Below are positions 9,168-17,936 of a stretch of 64,000 bases of DNA, piece by piece. The notes under the pieces were generated by a model. That model had not been told where the DNA came from and did no database searches. It was given only the letters and a program-made list of their open reading frames with translations. Position 1 is the first letter of the stretch. Each line of letters begins with the position of its first letter. Made by a program: the position numbers and the translations under genes. Origin of the DNA: Paenibacillus helianthi (GTDB lineage: Bacteria; Bacillota; Bacilli; Paenibacillales; Paenibacillaceae); the NCBI RefSeq assembly GCF_001909055.1, contig NZ_LVWI01000046.1, positions 22,218 through 86,217 of the forward strand, written 5' to 3'.

Positions 9168-9213
9168 GAGTATTCCCCGCTTTCCTAGATGTTGTAAAAT
9201 ATATATAAACCCC

Positions 9214-9241
9214 ATTATAACACAAACGAAACGGCTGTCGA
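9214..9241 (-). promoter_or_regulatory. Sigma-A promoter of dxs
   Basis: Minus strand: TCGACA (9236-9241), 16 nt spacer, TATAAT (9214-9219). The start point would be near 9207, leaving a leader of about 40 nt before the GTG at 9167. The -35 overlaps the hairpin at 9231-9252. Confidence 0.6.
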
Positions 9242-9252
9242 AATACAGCCGT
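9231..9252 (-). terminator. Hairpin between ispA and dxs
   Basis: Perfect 8-bp stem ACGGCTGT/ACAGCCGT with a 6-nt loop, 13 nt after the ispA stop. On the minus strand it is followed by TTCGTTTGTG. A weak terminator overlapping the dxs promoter; some read-through is likely. Confidence 0.5.
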
Positions 9253-9265
9253 CCCGGAATTCATG

Positions 9266-10213
9266 CTAGTGATCACGCTTCATCAGGTATTCCGCGATGT
9301 CCAAGAGGCGGGTACTATCTTGAAAACCGCCTTCAAGTATAGCATTACGAGCGGCTTCTGTCAGCCGCCGGACCTCTTCACGGGAGGCGTCCAGCCCGAT
9401 AAAGTACGGGTAAGTCACCTTCTGCTGCTTAACGTCGCTGCCTGTTTTTTTGCCAAGCTTACCTTCGTCCCCTACCAGATCAAGAATATCATCCTGAATC
9501 TGAAAGGCCAGTCCGATATGGGTTCCGAAATCACGCAATGCTTCAAGCTGTCTGCTGTCTGCTCCTGCAATTCGTCCGCCTGCCACAAGGGAGAATATGA
9601 TCAGATCCCCTGTCTTATGTTGGTGGATATACTGAAGCTGCTGCAGATCGGTAAGCCCCTGTTCGCCCTCCATATCGGCGATTTGTCCTCCGACCATGCC
9701 CCGCGGGCCTGCCATTTCTGCCAGATCCTCAACAACTGAAAGGGCTCTGTCCGCTGAAATGCTATGTCTTCGTGAAGCCTGGACAACACTGTAAAAGGCA
9801 TGTGTCAGCAGAGCGTCTCCGGCCAGAATCGCCGTAGCCTCGCCAAACACCTTGTGGTTGGTCAGTTTGCCGCGACGGTAATCGTCATTATCCATTGCGG
9901 GCAGATCATCGTGGATCAGCGAGTAGGTATGTACCATCTCGATTGCAGCTGCTACCGGCAGAGCCGCTTCACGGCTGCCTCCCAGTGCCTCGCAGGCTGC
10001 GACTACCAGCAGTGGACGGAGACGTTTGCCCCCGGCTTGCAGAGAATAGTTCATCGCATCCTTCAGACTGCCGGGCACCTTCCAATGCTCAGGCAAGGTC
10101 GCCTCCAGCTCCTTCACAACCAGGCCGCTGATCTCCGTAATATATTCACTGAGCGGCTGACGCTGCAGATTCCCCGTAGGCTCTGCCGCCTGCTTGGGTT
10201 CAAAGCGATTCAT
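9266..10213 (-). CDS. ispA: Farnesyl diphosphate synthase IspA
   Basis: 315 residues. A prenyl synthase that makes C15 farnesyl diphosphate from IPP and DMAPP. The first aspartate-rich motif is IHDDLPAMDND and the second is QIQDDILDLVGD; GGKRLRP marks the IPP-binding site. I chose ATG at 10213 because GGAAGG lies 8 nt upstream; this overlaps the end of xseB by 14 nt, which suggests translational coupling. The longer frame to 10264 would add 17 residues lying inside xseB. It follows xseB and precedes dxs, so two isoprenoid steps are adjacent. Confidence 0.95.
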   Translation of the reverse strand: MNRFEPKQAAEPTGNLQRQPLSEYITEISGLVVKELEATLPEHWKVPGSLKDAMNYSLQAGGKRLRPLLVVAACEALGGSREAALPVAAAIEMVHTYSLIHDDLPAMDNDDYRRGKLTNHKVFGEATAILAGDALLTHAFYSVVQASRRHSISADRALSVVEDLAEMAGPRGMVGGQIADMEGEQGLTDLQQLQYIHQHKTGDLIIFSLVAGGRIAGADSRQLEALRDFGTHIGLAFQIQDDILDLVGDEGKLGKKTGSDVKQQKVTYPYFIGLDASREEVRRLTEAARNAILEGGFQDSTRLLDIAEYLMKRDH

Positions 10214-10457
10214 CGCCGTCACCTTCCAGCCGGGCACCGAACGGTTTTTTGCGCAGTTCTCCATCCATCTCGGTGATCATTTCGATTTTGCGCTCCACCT
10301 GCTCCAGCTTACTTCCGCACAGCTGCGAGAGCTTCATGCCCTGCTGAAACAAATCGATTGCCTTTTCCAGGGGAACGTCGCCGTGCTCGAGCTCACGCAC
10401 GATTTCTTCCAGCCGCTCCATGGCTCCTTCAAAGTTAAGTTCAGCTTCCTTCGCCAT
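10200..10457 (-). CDS. xseB: Exonuclease VII small subunit
   Basis: 85 residues, the normal size. It contains the family motif FEGAMERLEEIVRELEHGDVPLE and a helical FQQGMKLSQLC segment. XseB forms a helical bundle on XseA in the single-strand-specific nuclease. Its ATG overlaps the xseA end by 17 nt and has GGAGG upstream. Its end overlaps the ispA start. Confidence 0.95.
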   Translation of the reverse strand: MAKEAELNFEGAMERLEEIVRELEHGDVPLEKAIDLFQQGMKLSQLCGSKLEQVERKIEMITEMDGELRKKPFGARLEGDGDESL

Positions 10458-11814
10458 TTGTTATGCCATCCTCCTTCATTCCCCATACCTGGCAGCTTAG
10501 CTGTCCGTCGTTCAGCTTTATGTTGACCATGTCGCCGAGCTCTACTTCGTTCAGCGATTTGATTAAGTGCTCTTCCTGCTCGTCATAGACGAGACTGTAC
10601 CCTCGCGACATCACCTTAAGCGGACTGAGCGCATCGAGATGGCGCAGCTCGGCAGCGAAGTGCGAGCGCTTCTCCTGCAGGCGCACCTGCATAGCACCCG
10701 CAAGCTCGCGGGTGATGCTCTCGGTGCGCCGCCGCGCCGCGCTGACACTCGCCTGCGGGTGGAAGCGCTGCAGGCTGTGGTGCAGCACGGCCTGGCGCTC
10801 CCGCGCGCGGCCGTGCCGGTCTCTCGCTGCGCGGAGCAGGCCCCCGCGCAGCATGTCCAGCCGCTGCGCGTGCTGGGCCAGCTGGCGGCGTGGGCCGACC
10901 AGCTCCAGCGAGCGCTGCAGCGAGGCCAGGCGCTCGCCGCCACGCTGCGAGCGCCGCAGCAGTCCCTGGCGCAGGCGCTGCTGCGCCGTGCGGAGCTGTG
11001 CCGCCAGCTCCGCGGCATGCGGTACGGCCAGCTCGGCCGCCGCCGTCGGGGTTGCCGCCCGAAGATCGGCGGCGAAGTCGGCGATCGTGAAATCGGTCTC
11101 ATGGCCTACGGCCGAGATGACCGGAATACGTGAGGCTGCAATCGCTCGGGCTACAGCCTCCTCATTGAAGGCCCATAGTTCTTCCAGGGAGCCGCCCCCG
11201 CGTCCGACAATGAGCACATCGGCTTCGCCCATAGCGTTCAGGTTATCAATCGCCTTCACAATGGAAGGCCCTGCACCTTTCCCCTGTACCAGGACTGGAT
11301 ACAGTACAACTGCAACCTGCGGAAACCGCCGCTGCAGCGTGATGATAATGTCCCGCACAGCCGCACCTGTCGGGGAAGTCACTACCCCGATACAGCGGGG
11401 AAACCGAGGGAGCGGCCGTTTGCGTGCCGCCTCAAACAGGCCTTCCAGCTCCAGCTTATTCTTCAGCTGTTCATATGCCAGATACAAACTGCCGATGCCA
11501 TCGGGCTGCATATGTGTGGCATAGAACTGGTACTGCCCGTCCCGTTCGTAGACCGTCACATTGCCTCTTGCGATTACCTTGGTCCCTTCCTTCGGTACAA
11601 AGGGCAGCCGCTGGTTATGGGAAGCAAACATGATGGACTTGATCCGGCTGCTCTCATCCTTAAGGGTAAAATACATATGACCGCTGCCGTGGTGGGTGAA
11701 ATTGGAGATTTCCCCGCGAACCCATACATCAGAGAGCACTACATCCGAATCGAGCTTCATGCGGATATAACGATTAAGCTCTTTAATCGAATAAATCTGC
11801 CGATCTGCCGCCAT
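10441..11814 (-). CDS. xseA: Exonuclease VII large subunit
   Basis: 457 residues. An N-terminal OB fold (about residues 5-105) binds single-stranded DNA, and a central catalytic domain contains PTGAAVRDI and GRGGGSLEELWAFN. A long C-terminal helical region (about 245-400) is coiled coil. This region is odd: rich in Arg and Ala, almost free of Lys, and encoded by clearly GC-richer DNA (about 10600-11100) than its neighbours, which also creates long spurious frames on the plus strand. The last 45 residues (SPLKVMSRGYSLVYDE onward) are normal for the family. It lies between folD and xseB in a tight operon. Confidence 0.95.
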   Translation of the reverse strand: MAADRQIYSIKELNRYIRMKLDSDVVLSDVWVRGEISNFTHHGSGHMYFTLKDESSRIKSIMFASHNQRLPFVPKEGTKVIARGNVTVYERDGQYQFYATHMQPDGIGSLYLAYEQLKNKLELEGLFEAARKRPLPRFPRCIGVVTSPTGAAVRDIIITLQRRFPQVAVVLYPVLVQGKGAGPSIVKAIDNLNAMGEADVLIVGRGGGSLEELWAFNEEAVARAIAASRIPVISAVGHETDFTIADFAADLRAATPTAAAELAVPHAAELAAQLRTAQQRLRQGLLRRSQRGGERLASLQRSLELVGPRRQLAQHAQRLDMLRGGLLRAARDRHGRARERQAVLHHSLQRFHPQASVSAARRRTESITRELAGAMQVRLQEKRSHFAAELRHLDALSPLKVMSRGYSLVYDEQEEHLIKSLNEVELGDMVNIKLNDGQLSCQVWGMKEDGITNGEGS

Positions 11815-11823
11815 GGGCGCTAC

Positions 11824-12687
11824 CTATTCCTTATCCAGGCCGCGGCGGCGTTTGGCTGCAGTCAGCGTATTGGCCATCAGCATGGTAATGGTCATCGGTC
11901 CTACGCCACCAGGTACCGGAGTAATGTATCCGGCAACTTCCCTCGCGCTTTCATAGTCCACATCTCCAGCCAGCTTGCCGTTATCCAGACGGTTCATTCC
12001 AACATCGATAACTACCGCGCCCGGCTTCACAAAAGAGCCGTCAATGAAGTTGGCCCGGCCAATAGCAACAACTAGAATATCTGCCTGACGGCTAAGTTCA
12101 GCCATGTTCGCAGTCCGCGAATGACACATCGTTACCGTAGCATTCTCGCGCTGAAGCAGCAGGGATACCGGTTTGCCGACAATGTTGCTCCGTCCGATTA
12201 CGACTGCATGCTTGCCGGACATTCCGGTGCCTGTGCGTTTGATCAGCTCGATCACACCCGCAGGCGTGCAGGGCAAGAGGCTGTCATCCCCGATAACCAG
12301 ATTGCCGACGTTAATCGGATGGAAGCCGTCCACATCTTTTTCCACAGCAATGGCATTAATTACAGCCTTCTCGTCAATGTGATTTGGAAGTGGAAGCTGA
12401 ACCAGAATACCGTCAATTTCATCCCTGCGGTTCAGTTCAGCTACAAGCGCCAGCAAATCTTCCTGACTTGTCGCAGCATCCAGTCTGTGCACTTCGGAAT
12501 GGAACCCCAGTTCAGTACTGGATTTTTCTTTATTGCGCACATAGACCTGAGATGCAGCGTCTTCGCCAACGAGCACAACAGCAAGACCAGGCTTTACGCC
12601 CCGTTCGGCTAATGAGGCAACTTCCCGGGCAATGTCGATACGAATTTCGTCAGATACTTGTTTACCGCTGATAATTGCTGCTGTCAT
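11824..12687 (-). CDS. folD: Methylenetetrahydrofolate dehydrogenase/cyclohydrolase FolD
   Basis: 287 residues. A bifunctional enzyme interconverting methylene-, methenyl- and 10-formyl-tetrahydrofolate with NADP. It shows the catalytic YVRNKEK motif (Tyr and Lys), the LPLPNHID segment, the cofactor-binding GRSNIVGKPVSLLL and PVPGGVGPMTITMLM. ATG start with AAAAGGGGAG upstream. Its stop is 9 nt from xseA, so the two are probably cotranscribed. Confidence 0.97.
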   Translation of the reverse strand: MTAAIISGKQVSDEIRIDIAREVASLAERGVKPGLAVVLVGEDAASQVYVRNKEKSSTELGFHSEVHRLDAATSQEDLLALVAELNRRDEIDGILVQLPLPNHIDEKAVINAIAVEKDVDGFHPINVGNLVIGDDSLLPCTPAGVIELIKRTGTGMSGKHAVVIGRSNIVGKPVSLLLQRENATVTMCHSRTANMAELSRQADILVVAIGRANFIDGSFVKPGAVVIDVGMNRLDNGKLAGDVDYESAREVAGYITPVPGGVGPMTITMLMANTLTAAKRRRGLDKE

Positions 12688-12771
12688 GTAATTCTCTCCC
12701 CTTTTATCTGCTTTGAAAGTTTGGATGAAGCGTGAAACCTGTACATTCTTATATTTCGAAAAAAACAGCTT

Positions 12772-13221
12772 TTACAGATCCGTCTTAAGCGTATCAATCT
12801 CCTGAATCATCTTCCCAAGCACACCGTTAACGAACTTTCCAGAATCATCAGTGCCAAAATGTTTGGCCAGATCAATGGCTTCATTGACAGAAACCTTGGC
12901 TGGCACATCATTCGCAAAGACCATCTCATAAGTAGCGAGACGGAGAATCTGGCGGTCCACCCGTGAGAGCCGGCTCATCTGCCAGCCCTTCAGGTAATGC
13001 TCCAGCATATCATCAATGGCCATCTTATGTTCCCACACACCGTTCACATGCGCTACAACATATGCTTTCAGCTCGATTTCGTCTGTAATTACACGCTCGG
13101 TCTCATTTTCTTCCGAAGCTTCGGCTATCAGCATTTCCACCGCTTCCGAACTTTCCACTTCATTCATTTCCATCTGATACAGGCTTTGGACAATAATTTC
13201 TCTTGCTAAACGTCTTTTCAT
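12772..13221 (-). CDS. nusB: Transcription antitermination factor NusB
   Basis: 149 residues. An all-helical NusB fold with KRRLAREIIVQSLYQME at the N-terminus and VSVNEAIDLAKHFG near the end. With NusE (S10) it binds boxA RNA and supports rRNA transcription. GGAGG precedes the ATG. It is separated from the upstream amaP cluster by a strong terminator and leads the folD-xse-ispA genes. Confidence 0.95.
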   Translation of the reverse strand: MKRRLAREIIVQSLYQMEMNEVESSEAVEMLIAEASEENETERVITDEIELKAYVVAHVNGVWEHKMAIDDMLEHYLKGWQMSRLSRVDRQILRLATYEMVFANDVPAKVSVNEAIDLAKHFGTDDSGKFVNGVLGKMIQEIDTLKTDL

Positions 13222-13336
13222 GTGTTCCTCCTACAAACATATCTTGTTTGCTTATATTGGGTGTATCATTGTTTCTTCCTGCAACTATTGTAAGCTTAAT
13301 GGAGCAGGTTCTATCCTCTAAGAGAGCACCAACTGC

Positions 13337-13420
13337 AAAAAAAACCGCGCAGCCCTTCCTCCGGCATCAGGCAACTCATACGTACGGGTTCCAGGCTCCG
13401 GAAGAAAAACTATCGCGGTT
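13337..13420 (-). terminator. Long terminator hairpin after the DUF2273 gene
   Basis: On the minus strand an outer stem AACCGCG/CGCGGTT (13414-13420 with 13343-13349) and an inner arm TTCTTCCGG/CCGGAGGAA form a long hairpin followed by eight T residues (13337-13344). It begins at the last base of the DUF2273 stop codon and separates that cluster from nusB. Confidence 0.75.
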
Positions 13421-13653
13421 CATTTGAAAGGGCGCCAGCGTCCGGACAACCGCCCTACCAGCTCCTGCCACTGAAACAGCGGGGGCTGAGCGGTGTCCTT
13501 TCTTTTGCCAAGCGTATATCCTATGAACACAACCAGTGCAAAGAACAGCATATCCCAAAAACCGCTAATCAAATAAATCAACCCGAGAACGACACCGAAG
13601 GTGACTCCGGCAATTCTACCCCCGTGACTTTCCCATACTGCTTTCCACAACAT
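13420..13653 (-). CDS. DUF2273 small membrane protein
   Basis: 77 residues with two hydrophobic helices (about residues 12-30 and 33-48) separated by the GFW motif typical of DUF2273. Such proteins are found next to amaP and asp23 in many Firmicutes, as here, and are thought to belong to the same membrane-associated envelope-stress module. The exact role is not known. A 15-nt gap separates it from amaP. Confidence 0.85.
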   Translation of the reverse strand: MLWKAVWESHGGRIAGVTFGVVLGLIYLISGFWDMLFFALVVFIGYTLGKRKDTAQPPLFQWQELVGRLSGRWRPFK

Positions 13654-13668
13654 AAGGGAAACTCACCT

Positions 13669-14217
13669 CTATTCCACTCGACTTTTGAAGCTTGGAGACT
13701 GTGTGAGGTTAGCAATGTATACCGAGACGTCCGCTACCGGAATACCGGTCGTTTCCTGCACAAAATCATGCACCTGGCGCTGAACCTCGGTAGTCAGAAG
13801 CGGAAGGGAATGCTCCCCGTCCACCACTGCGCGGATCATAATCTCAAGACCCGCCTGCGAAACCCGGATTCGCGACTTCAGATCTCTGATGCCCTTGACT
13901 TTGCCGGCAGCCTTCAGGCTCAGGTTCTCAATCGTTTCCATGGAGATTTGAATGTCACCATACTCTGTGCGCTGATCGACCGAAGGCAAGGATGCCCGGT
14001 CACGCCGCAGTGAAATGTAGAAGAAACGGATGCTCAGCAGGAACAAAATGACAGCAACAGCTATGGCAGCTATATATGCCTCAGGTCTGTCCAGCATTTC
14101 AAAGGAGTCCGGAATGGCACCGCTTAACAGGAGGATGGCAATTACAGATAATATTCCGATGCATAAGCTGTAGAGGAACAGCAGGAGCCTGTCCAAAATT
14201 TTTGCCACGAGTCTCAT
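13669..14217 (-). CDS. amaP: Alkaline shock response membrane anchor AmaP
   Basis: 182 residues. Two transmembrane helices (about residues 10-32 and 46-66) precede a cytoplasmic Asp23-like domain. AmaP anchors Asp23 at the membrane in Staphylococcus. AAGGAGG lies only 2 nt before the ATG, which is close; GTG at residue 4 (14208) would have an 11-nt spacer and is an alternative start. It sits between asp23 and the DUF2273 gene. Confidence 0.88.
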   Translation of the reverse strand: MRLVAKILDRLLLFLYSLCIGILSVIAILLLSGAIPDSFEMLDRPEAYIAAIAVAVILFLLSIRFFYISLRRDRASLPSVDQRTEYGDIQISMETIENLSLKAAGKVKGIRDLKSRIRVSQAGLEIMIRAVVDGEHSLPLLTTEVQRQVHDFVQETTGIPVADVSVYIANLTQSPSFKSRVE

Positions 14218-14234
14218 AACCTCCTTAAATTAGA

Positions 14235-14262
14235 GTAAACCCTCGACGGTGCTGTCGGGGGT
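14235..14262 (-). terminator. Hairpin between asp23 and amaP
   Basis: An 11-bp stem (AAACCCTCGAC with GTCGGGGGTTT, one wobble pair) and a 6-nt loop, 20 nt past the asp23 stop. On the minus strand it is followed by ACTCTAATTT, a poor U-tract, so it may only reduce amaP expression. Confidence 0.5.
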
Positions 14263-14281
14263 TTATGGAAGAAAGCTGGCT

Positions 14282-14698
14282 TTATTTCACGCGGAGAACC
14301 GCGTCCGTTTCTTCGTTCTTGTCTACAGCGGTATTGCTGCGGAACTGAACATCATGAATATGCACATTCACTTCAACTACGGTCAGACCAGTCATGGTCT
14401 CAATGGAACGCTTCACGTTGCGCTGAATTTCAGCAGCCACTTCCGGGAGACGGTTGCCGTACTCGATAATCACGGACACATCCACTGCAGCTTCGCGTTG
14501 CCCAACCTCTACCTTTACACCTTTGGAGAGGTTCTTACGGCCAAGAAGCTCAACAATGCCTCCGGCAAAACCGCCGCTCATGCCTGCCACGCCTTTAACT
14601 TCCACGGTTGCCAAACCTGCGATTACCTCAATCACTTCTGGAGCGATCTGGATTTCACCGATTTCCGTACGTTCGTATTCTGTCGGCAATGTACTCAT
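14282..14698 (-). CDS. Asp23/Gls24-family envelope stress protein
   Basis: 138 residues. The Asp23 fold is recognised by GEIQIAPEVIEVIAGLATVEVKGVAGMSGG at the N-terminus and by the later VIIEYGNRLPEVAAEIQ segment. It is the abundant soluble partner of AmaP and corresponds to YqhY in Bacillus, next to accBC. I use ATG at 14698 (AAAGGTG about 10 nt upstream) instead of 14734, which would add a Phe/Arg/Cys tail not seen in the family. Confidence 0.92.
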   Translation of the reverse strand: MSTLPTEYERTEIGEIQIAPEVIEVIAGLATVEVKGVAGMSGGFAGGIVELLGRKNLSKGVKVEVGQREAAVDVSVIIEYGNRLPEVAAEIQRNVKRSIETMTGLTVVEVNVHIHDVQFRSNTAVDKNEETDAVLRVK

Positions 14699-14814
14699 TG
14701 TGGACTCACACCTTTCAAAGAAAAAGTTGTTCAATATTTCAAGCGCAAAGCACGTCTCTTATTAAACATACTATATCATTTGGCGAACTTTATGACAAAC
14801 AAAGCAAAGCCGTC

Positions 14815-16158
14815 CTAAATTTCATAATCCTCCAGGAATTTAATATCAAAATTACCGTCCAAAAACACCGGATGCTCCAGCAATTTCTGGTGGAATGAAA
14901 TCGTTGTATGTATGCCTTCCACAGCAAATTCGGAGAGCGCCCGCTTCATCTTGGCGATGGCTTCCTGGCGGGTCGGAGCCCATACAATTAGCTTGGCAAT
15001 CATCGAGTCATAAAAAGGGGAGATCGTATACCCCGGATATGCTGCGCTGTCCACCCGTACACCTAAACCTCCCGGCGGCAGATAAAAACCGATTTTGCCC
15101 GGTGAAGGCATGAAGTTCTTCTCCGGATCTTCCGCATTGATCCGGCATTCCATGGACCAGCCATTAATATGAATGTCTTCCTGGGTAAAGGATAAAGGGT
15201 TGCCTTCCGCAACAGAAATCATCTCTTTGATCAGGTCGACACCCGTGACCATTTCTGTTACCGGATGCTCAACCTGAATCCGGGTGTTCATTTCCATGAA
15301 ATAAAATTGGCCATCCGGTCCAAGCAGGAATTCGAGTGTACCCGCACCCGAGTAATTCACGGCTTGTGCCGCACGTACGGCAGCCTGGCCCATGGCATCG
15401 CGGATATCCTGAGTCAGAACCGAGCAAGGTGCTTCTTCAATCAGCTTCTGACGCCGGCGCTGCACAGAACAGTCCCGTTCCCCCAGATGCACCACATTGC
15501 CATGGTTGTCGGCAATAATCTGAATCTCCACATGCTTCATACCCGTCAGGAATTTCTCCAGGTAAACCCCGGCATTGCCGAAGGCCTTTTGCGCTTCCTG
15601 CTGGGCAGCTGTGATCTGCTTCACCAGGGATTCCTCATCCTCGGCTATGCGGATGCCCTTGCCTCCGCCGCCTGCAGTAGCCTTGACGATAATCGGGTAG
15701 CCGATATCGCGGCCCAGCATGACTGCCTCCTCCACATCGCCCACAAGCCCGTCAGAGCCCGGAATAATCGGAACACCTGCCAGCTTCATCGTTTCCTTGG
15801 CCACAGCCTTGTCACCCATGCGGGTGATGGCATCCGGCGAAGGTCCGATAAAAGTGATGTTGCAGGATTCACAAATCTCTGCGAAATCCGCATTCTCGGC
15901 CAAAAATCCGTAACCGGGATGAATGGCGTCGCATTCCGTCAATGTAGCTACACTCATAATATTGGTAAAGTTCAGATAGCTGTCCTTGGCTGGCATCGGG
16001 CCAATGCAGTACGCTTCATCAGCCAGCCGGACGTGCAATGAATCCCGGTCAGGCTCCGAGTAAACCGCAACGGTGGATATGCCCAGTTCACGGCAAGCTC
16101 TGATAATGCGGACCGCGATTTCACCGCGGTTGGCAATCAACACTTTTTGAATGTTCAT
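14815..16158 (-). CDS. accC: Acetyl-CoA carboxylase, biotin carboxylase subunit
   Basis: 447 residues. It carboxylates biotin on AccB using ATP and bicarbonate, the first step towards malonyl-CoA. It shows the N-terminal KVLIANRGEIAVRIIRAC, the ATP-grasp glycine loop TAGGGGKGIR, and the catalytic MEMNTRIQVEHPVTE. GGGAGGAAACGC precedes the ATG. accB lies 56 nt upstream. accA and accD are not in the window. Confidence 0.97.
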   Translation of the reverse strand: MNIQKVLIANRGEIAVRIIRACRELGISTVAVYSEPDRDSLHVRLADEAYCIGPMPAKDSYLNFTNIMSVATLTECDAIHPGYGFLAENADFAEICESCNITFIGPSPDAITRMGDKAVAKETMKLAGVPIIPGSDGLVGDVEEAVMLGRDIGYPIIVKATAGGGGKGIRIAEDEESLVKQITAAQQEAQKAFGNAGVYLEKFLTGMKHVEIQIIADNHGNVVHLGERDCSVQRRRQKLIEEAPCSVLTQDIRDAMGQAAVRAAQAVNYSGAGTLEFLLGPDGQFYFMEMNTRIQVEHPVTEMVTGVDLIKEMISVAEGNPLSFTQEDIHINGWSMECRINAEDPEKNFMPSPGKIGFYLPPGGLGVRVDSAAYPGYTISPFYDSMIAKLIVWAPTRQEAIAKMKRALSEFAVEGIHTTISFHQKLLEHPVFLDGNFDIKFLEDYEI

Positions 16159-16214
16159 GCGTTTCCTCCCAAAGTTTAACGAAGCTAGCTAGCTCCTCAT
16201 GATTCTCGCGGCTG

Positions 16215-16721
16215 TTATTCCGGTTTGACCAGGAACAGCGGCTGGCCATATTCAACAAGCTGGCCATTCTCCGCGAGTACGGACACGATTTCGCCTCTGA
16301 CTTCCGCCTCCAGCTCATTCATCAGCTTCATGGCTTCAATGATGCAGACCGTTGACTTTTCACTAACCCGGTCGCCCACATTGACAAAGGATGGGGTTTC
16401 TGGAGAAGCGGCACTATAAAAGGTCCCTACCATCGGCGAGACAATTTTATGCAGTGTGCCTTCCGTAGAGACCGGCTGCTGAGCTGCTGCCGGAATTTCG
16501 GTCACTGCCGCAGGTGCAGCATACTGCTGGCTTTGCGGCTGAGGGGCTGGCGTATAAGGATAGGCATAGGGAGTCGCCTGAATCGCCATTGCATCCGCTT
16601 CAGAGCGATCCGGTTTGCGGATAGCAAGCTTCATTCCTTCGCTTTCAATCTCCAGTTCGTGTACGGAGGAGGTTTGGTCCAGCAATTTAATCAATTCCTT
16701 AATTTCGCTTAACTTGAACAT
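16215..16721 (-). CDS. accB: Biotin carboxyl carrier protein of acetyl-CoA carboxylase
   Basis: 168 residues. An N-terminal helical segment (about residues 1-35) and a Pro/Ala/Gln-rich flexible linker (about 45-85) lead to the biotinyl domain. The Lys that receives biotin is in EAMKLMNE. It shuttles carboxybiotin between AccC and the carboxyltransferase. AAGGAG lies 11 nt before the ATG. The 280-bp region upstream, up to the spoIIIAH terminator, should hold its promoter. Confidence 0.96.
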   Translation of the reverse strand: MFKLSEIKELIKLLDQTSSVHELEIESEGMKLAIRKPDRSEADAMAIQATPYAYPYTPAPQPQSQQYAAPAAVTEIPAAAQQPVSTEGTLHKIVSPMVGTFYSAASPETPSFVNVGDRVSEKSTVCIIEAMKLMNELEAEVRGEIVSVLAENGQLVEYGQPLFLVKPE

Positions 16722-16940
16722 TCAATAGTTCACTCCTTCAGCTTTCTCTCGAAGCCACAAGCAAAAAAGGCTTCTCCGTTCTTCTCAGGAAGCGTATGCT
16801 TCAAATGACATGCAGTTTTACCCGAAACGCTTTCAGATACCCGCTTCTTGCAAGAAATATAAAAAAGAAAAACAATGTGTCACTTATTCTTCTTATATTC
16901 CAAGATAACTTTATGTATTATATCACAAACGCTAGAAATG

Positions 16941-16970
16941 GAAAGAGCCCGGGATAACCCGAGCTCTTTC
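16941..16970. terminator. Terminator between spoIIIAH and accB
   Basis: A 13-bp stem (GAAAGAGCCCGGG with CCCGAGCTCTTTC, one mismatch) around ATAA, 32 nt after the spoIIIAH stop. T-rich stretches follow on both sides; it most probably ends the spoIIIA operon. Confidence 0.65.
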
Positions 16971-17001
16971 GGCATTTTCTGTTATTTTTCTCAAATGGAT
17001 A

Positions 17002-17919
17002 TTATTGCTCGGATACATATTGGACTCTGATCTTATCCTGTGGAACACTCAGTTCCTTCATAACGAGGTCTACAATTCCAACCGCCTGCTTCACATCGAG
17101 CTTGTCGCTGAGGACAACAACAGTATAGGTATCGCCGGATTCCTCTTTGACAATGGCTTCACCGTACTTTTGCTGCAGCTGATCCTCAACGCTGGTAATT
17201 TTGGATTCCTTTTCCTCCAGCTTATTCAGTTGCTCATTGGCTGCCGCATTCTCGGCAGGAGTCTTATCCATGTTATTGATTGTGGCGAGCAGATCGTTCT
17301 GGTCTTTCAGATTCTTCTGCTCGCGTTCGTACAGATAGTTGGTGAATAGGCTGCTGGCTGAAACACTTTGTGAAGCTACTTCGTCCAGGATTGCAGCGTC
17401 GCCTTTAGCTGGATTCTTCTCCGTATTGGCGGCTGCGCTGTCTTTGCCTGTTTTCGTGTTATTTTTGTCTGTTTTGGAGGGACTTGCAGTAGGGTCTGAA
17501 GTCGGAGCCGGTGTCTTATCGGCTTCTGCTGTAATCGCTTTTTCTGCGGAATTGCCGGCATCAGCGGCTGTGCTAGCCTCATCGGTTACTGCATTGGCAG
17601 CCTTGTCTTTATCATTCGATGTGGTCGCCTTACTACTGTCATCTGTAACGGCAGCTGTGCTGCTGTCTTTCTTCACTGTGGCATTGCCTGCATCCCCGGC
17701 AACCCCTTGGGTAGATACTTCGTTGATAACCAGTCCGCTGTCCAGAGCAGGAGACTGGGCTCCGTCAGCTCCGCTTTTAATATTATCCACCTGCATACTG
17801 CCAGCCGTTTCTTTGGGAAGAGAGACGCCCGAGTCTTCCGTGAATAAATAGTATGCGGAGAGAACCACCATCAAACTGAGCATGGAAACCAACCAAATTG
17901 TCTGTCGTTTGCCCTTCAT
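17002..17919 (-). CDS. spoIIIAH: SpoIIIAH, mother-cell channel component
   Basis: 305 residues, longer than the roughly 218 of B. subtilis. One transmembrane helix (about residues 8-25) is followed by a long Ala/Asp/Ser/Thr/Lys-rich linker (about 45-175) and the C-terminal ring-forming YscJ/FliF-like domain (about 190-305). In the family it binds forespore SpoIIQ across the intermembrane space. The extra length lies entirely in the linker. AGGAGG precedes the ATG. It is the last gene of the operon and is separated from spoIIIAG by 118 nt with a short repeat. Confidence 0.93.
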   Translation of the reverse strand: MKGKRQTIWLVSMLSLMVVLSAYYLFTEDSGVSLPKETAGSMQVDNIKSGADGAQSPALDSGLVINEVSTQGVAGDAGNATVKKDSSTAAVTDDSSKATTSNDKDKAANAVTDEASTAADAGNSAEKAITAEADKTPAPTSDPTASPSKTDKNNTKTGKDSAAANTEKNPAKGDAAILDEVASQSVSASSLFTNYLYEREQKNLKDQNDLLATINNMDKTPAENAAANEQLNKLEEKESKITSVEDQLQQKYGEAIVKEESGDTYTVVVLSDKLDVKQAVGIVDLVMKELSVPQDKIRVQYVSEQ

Positions 17920-17936
17920 TTTTAATTCCTCCTAAA

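Noticed and set aside
10712..11524. Long open frame (270 codons) on the plus strand opposite xseA
   Set aside because: It arises from GC-rich codon use of xseA, has no ribosome-binding site and reads as low-complexity Arg/Ser/Ala.
16722..16940. Fatty-acid regulator (FapR) site upstream of accB
   Set aside because: No convincing palindrome of the FapR type was found.
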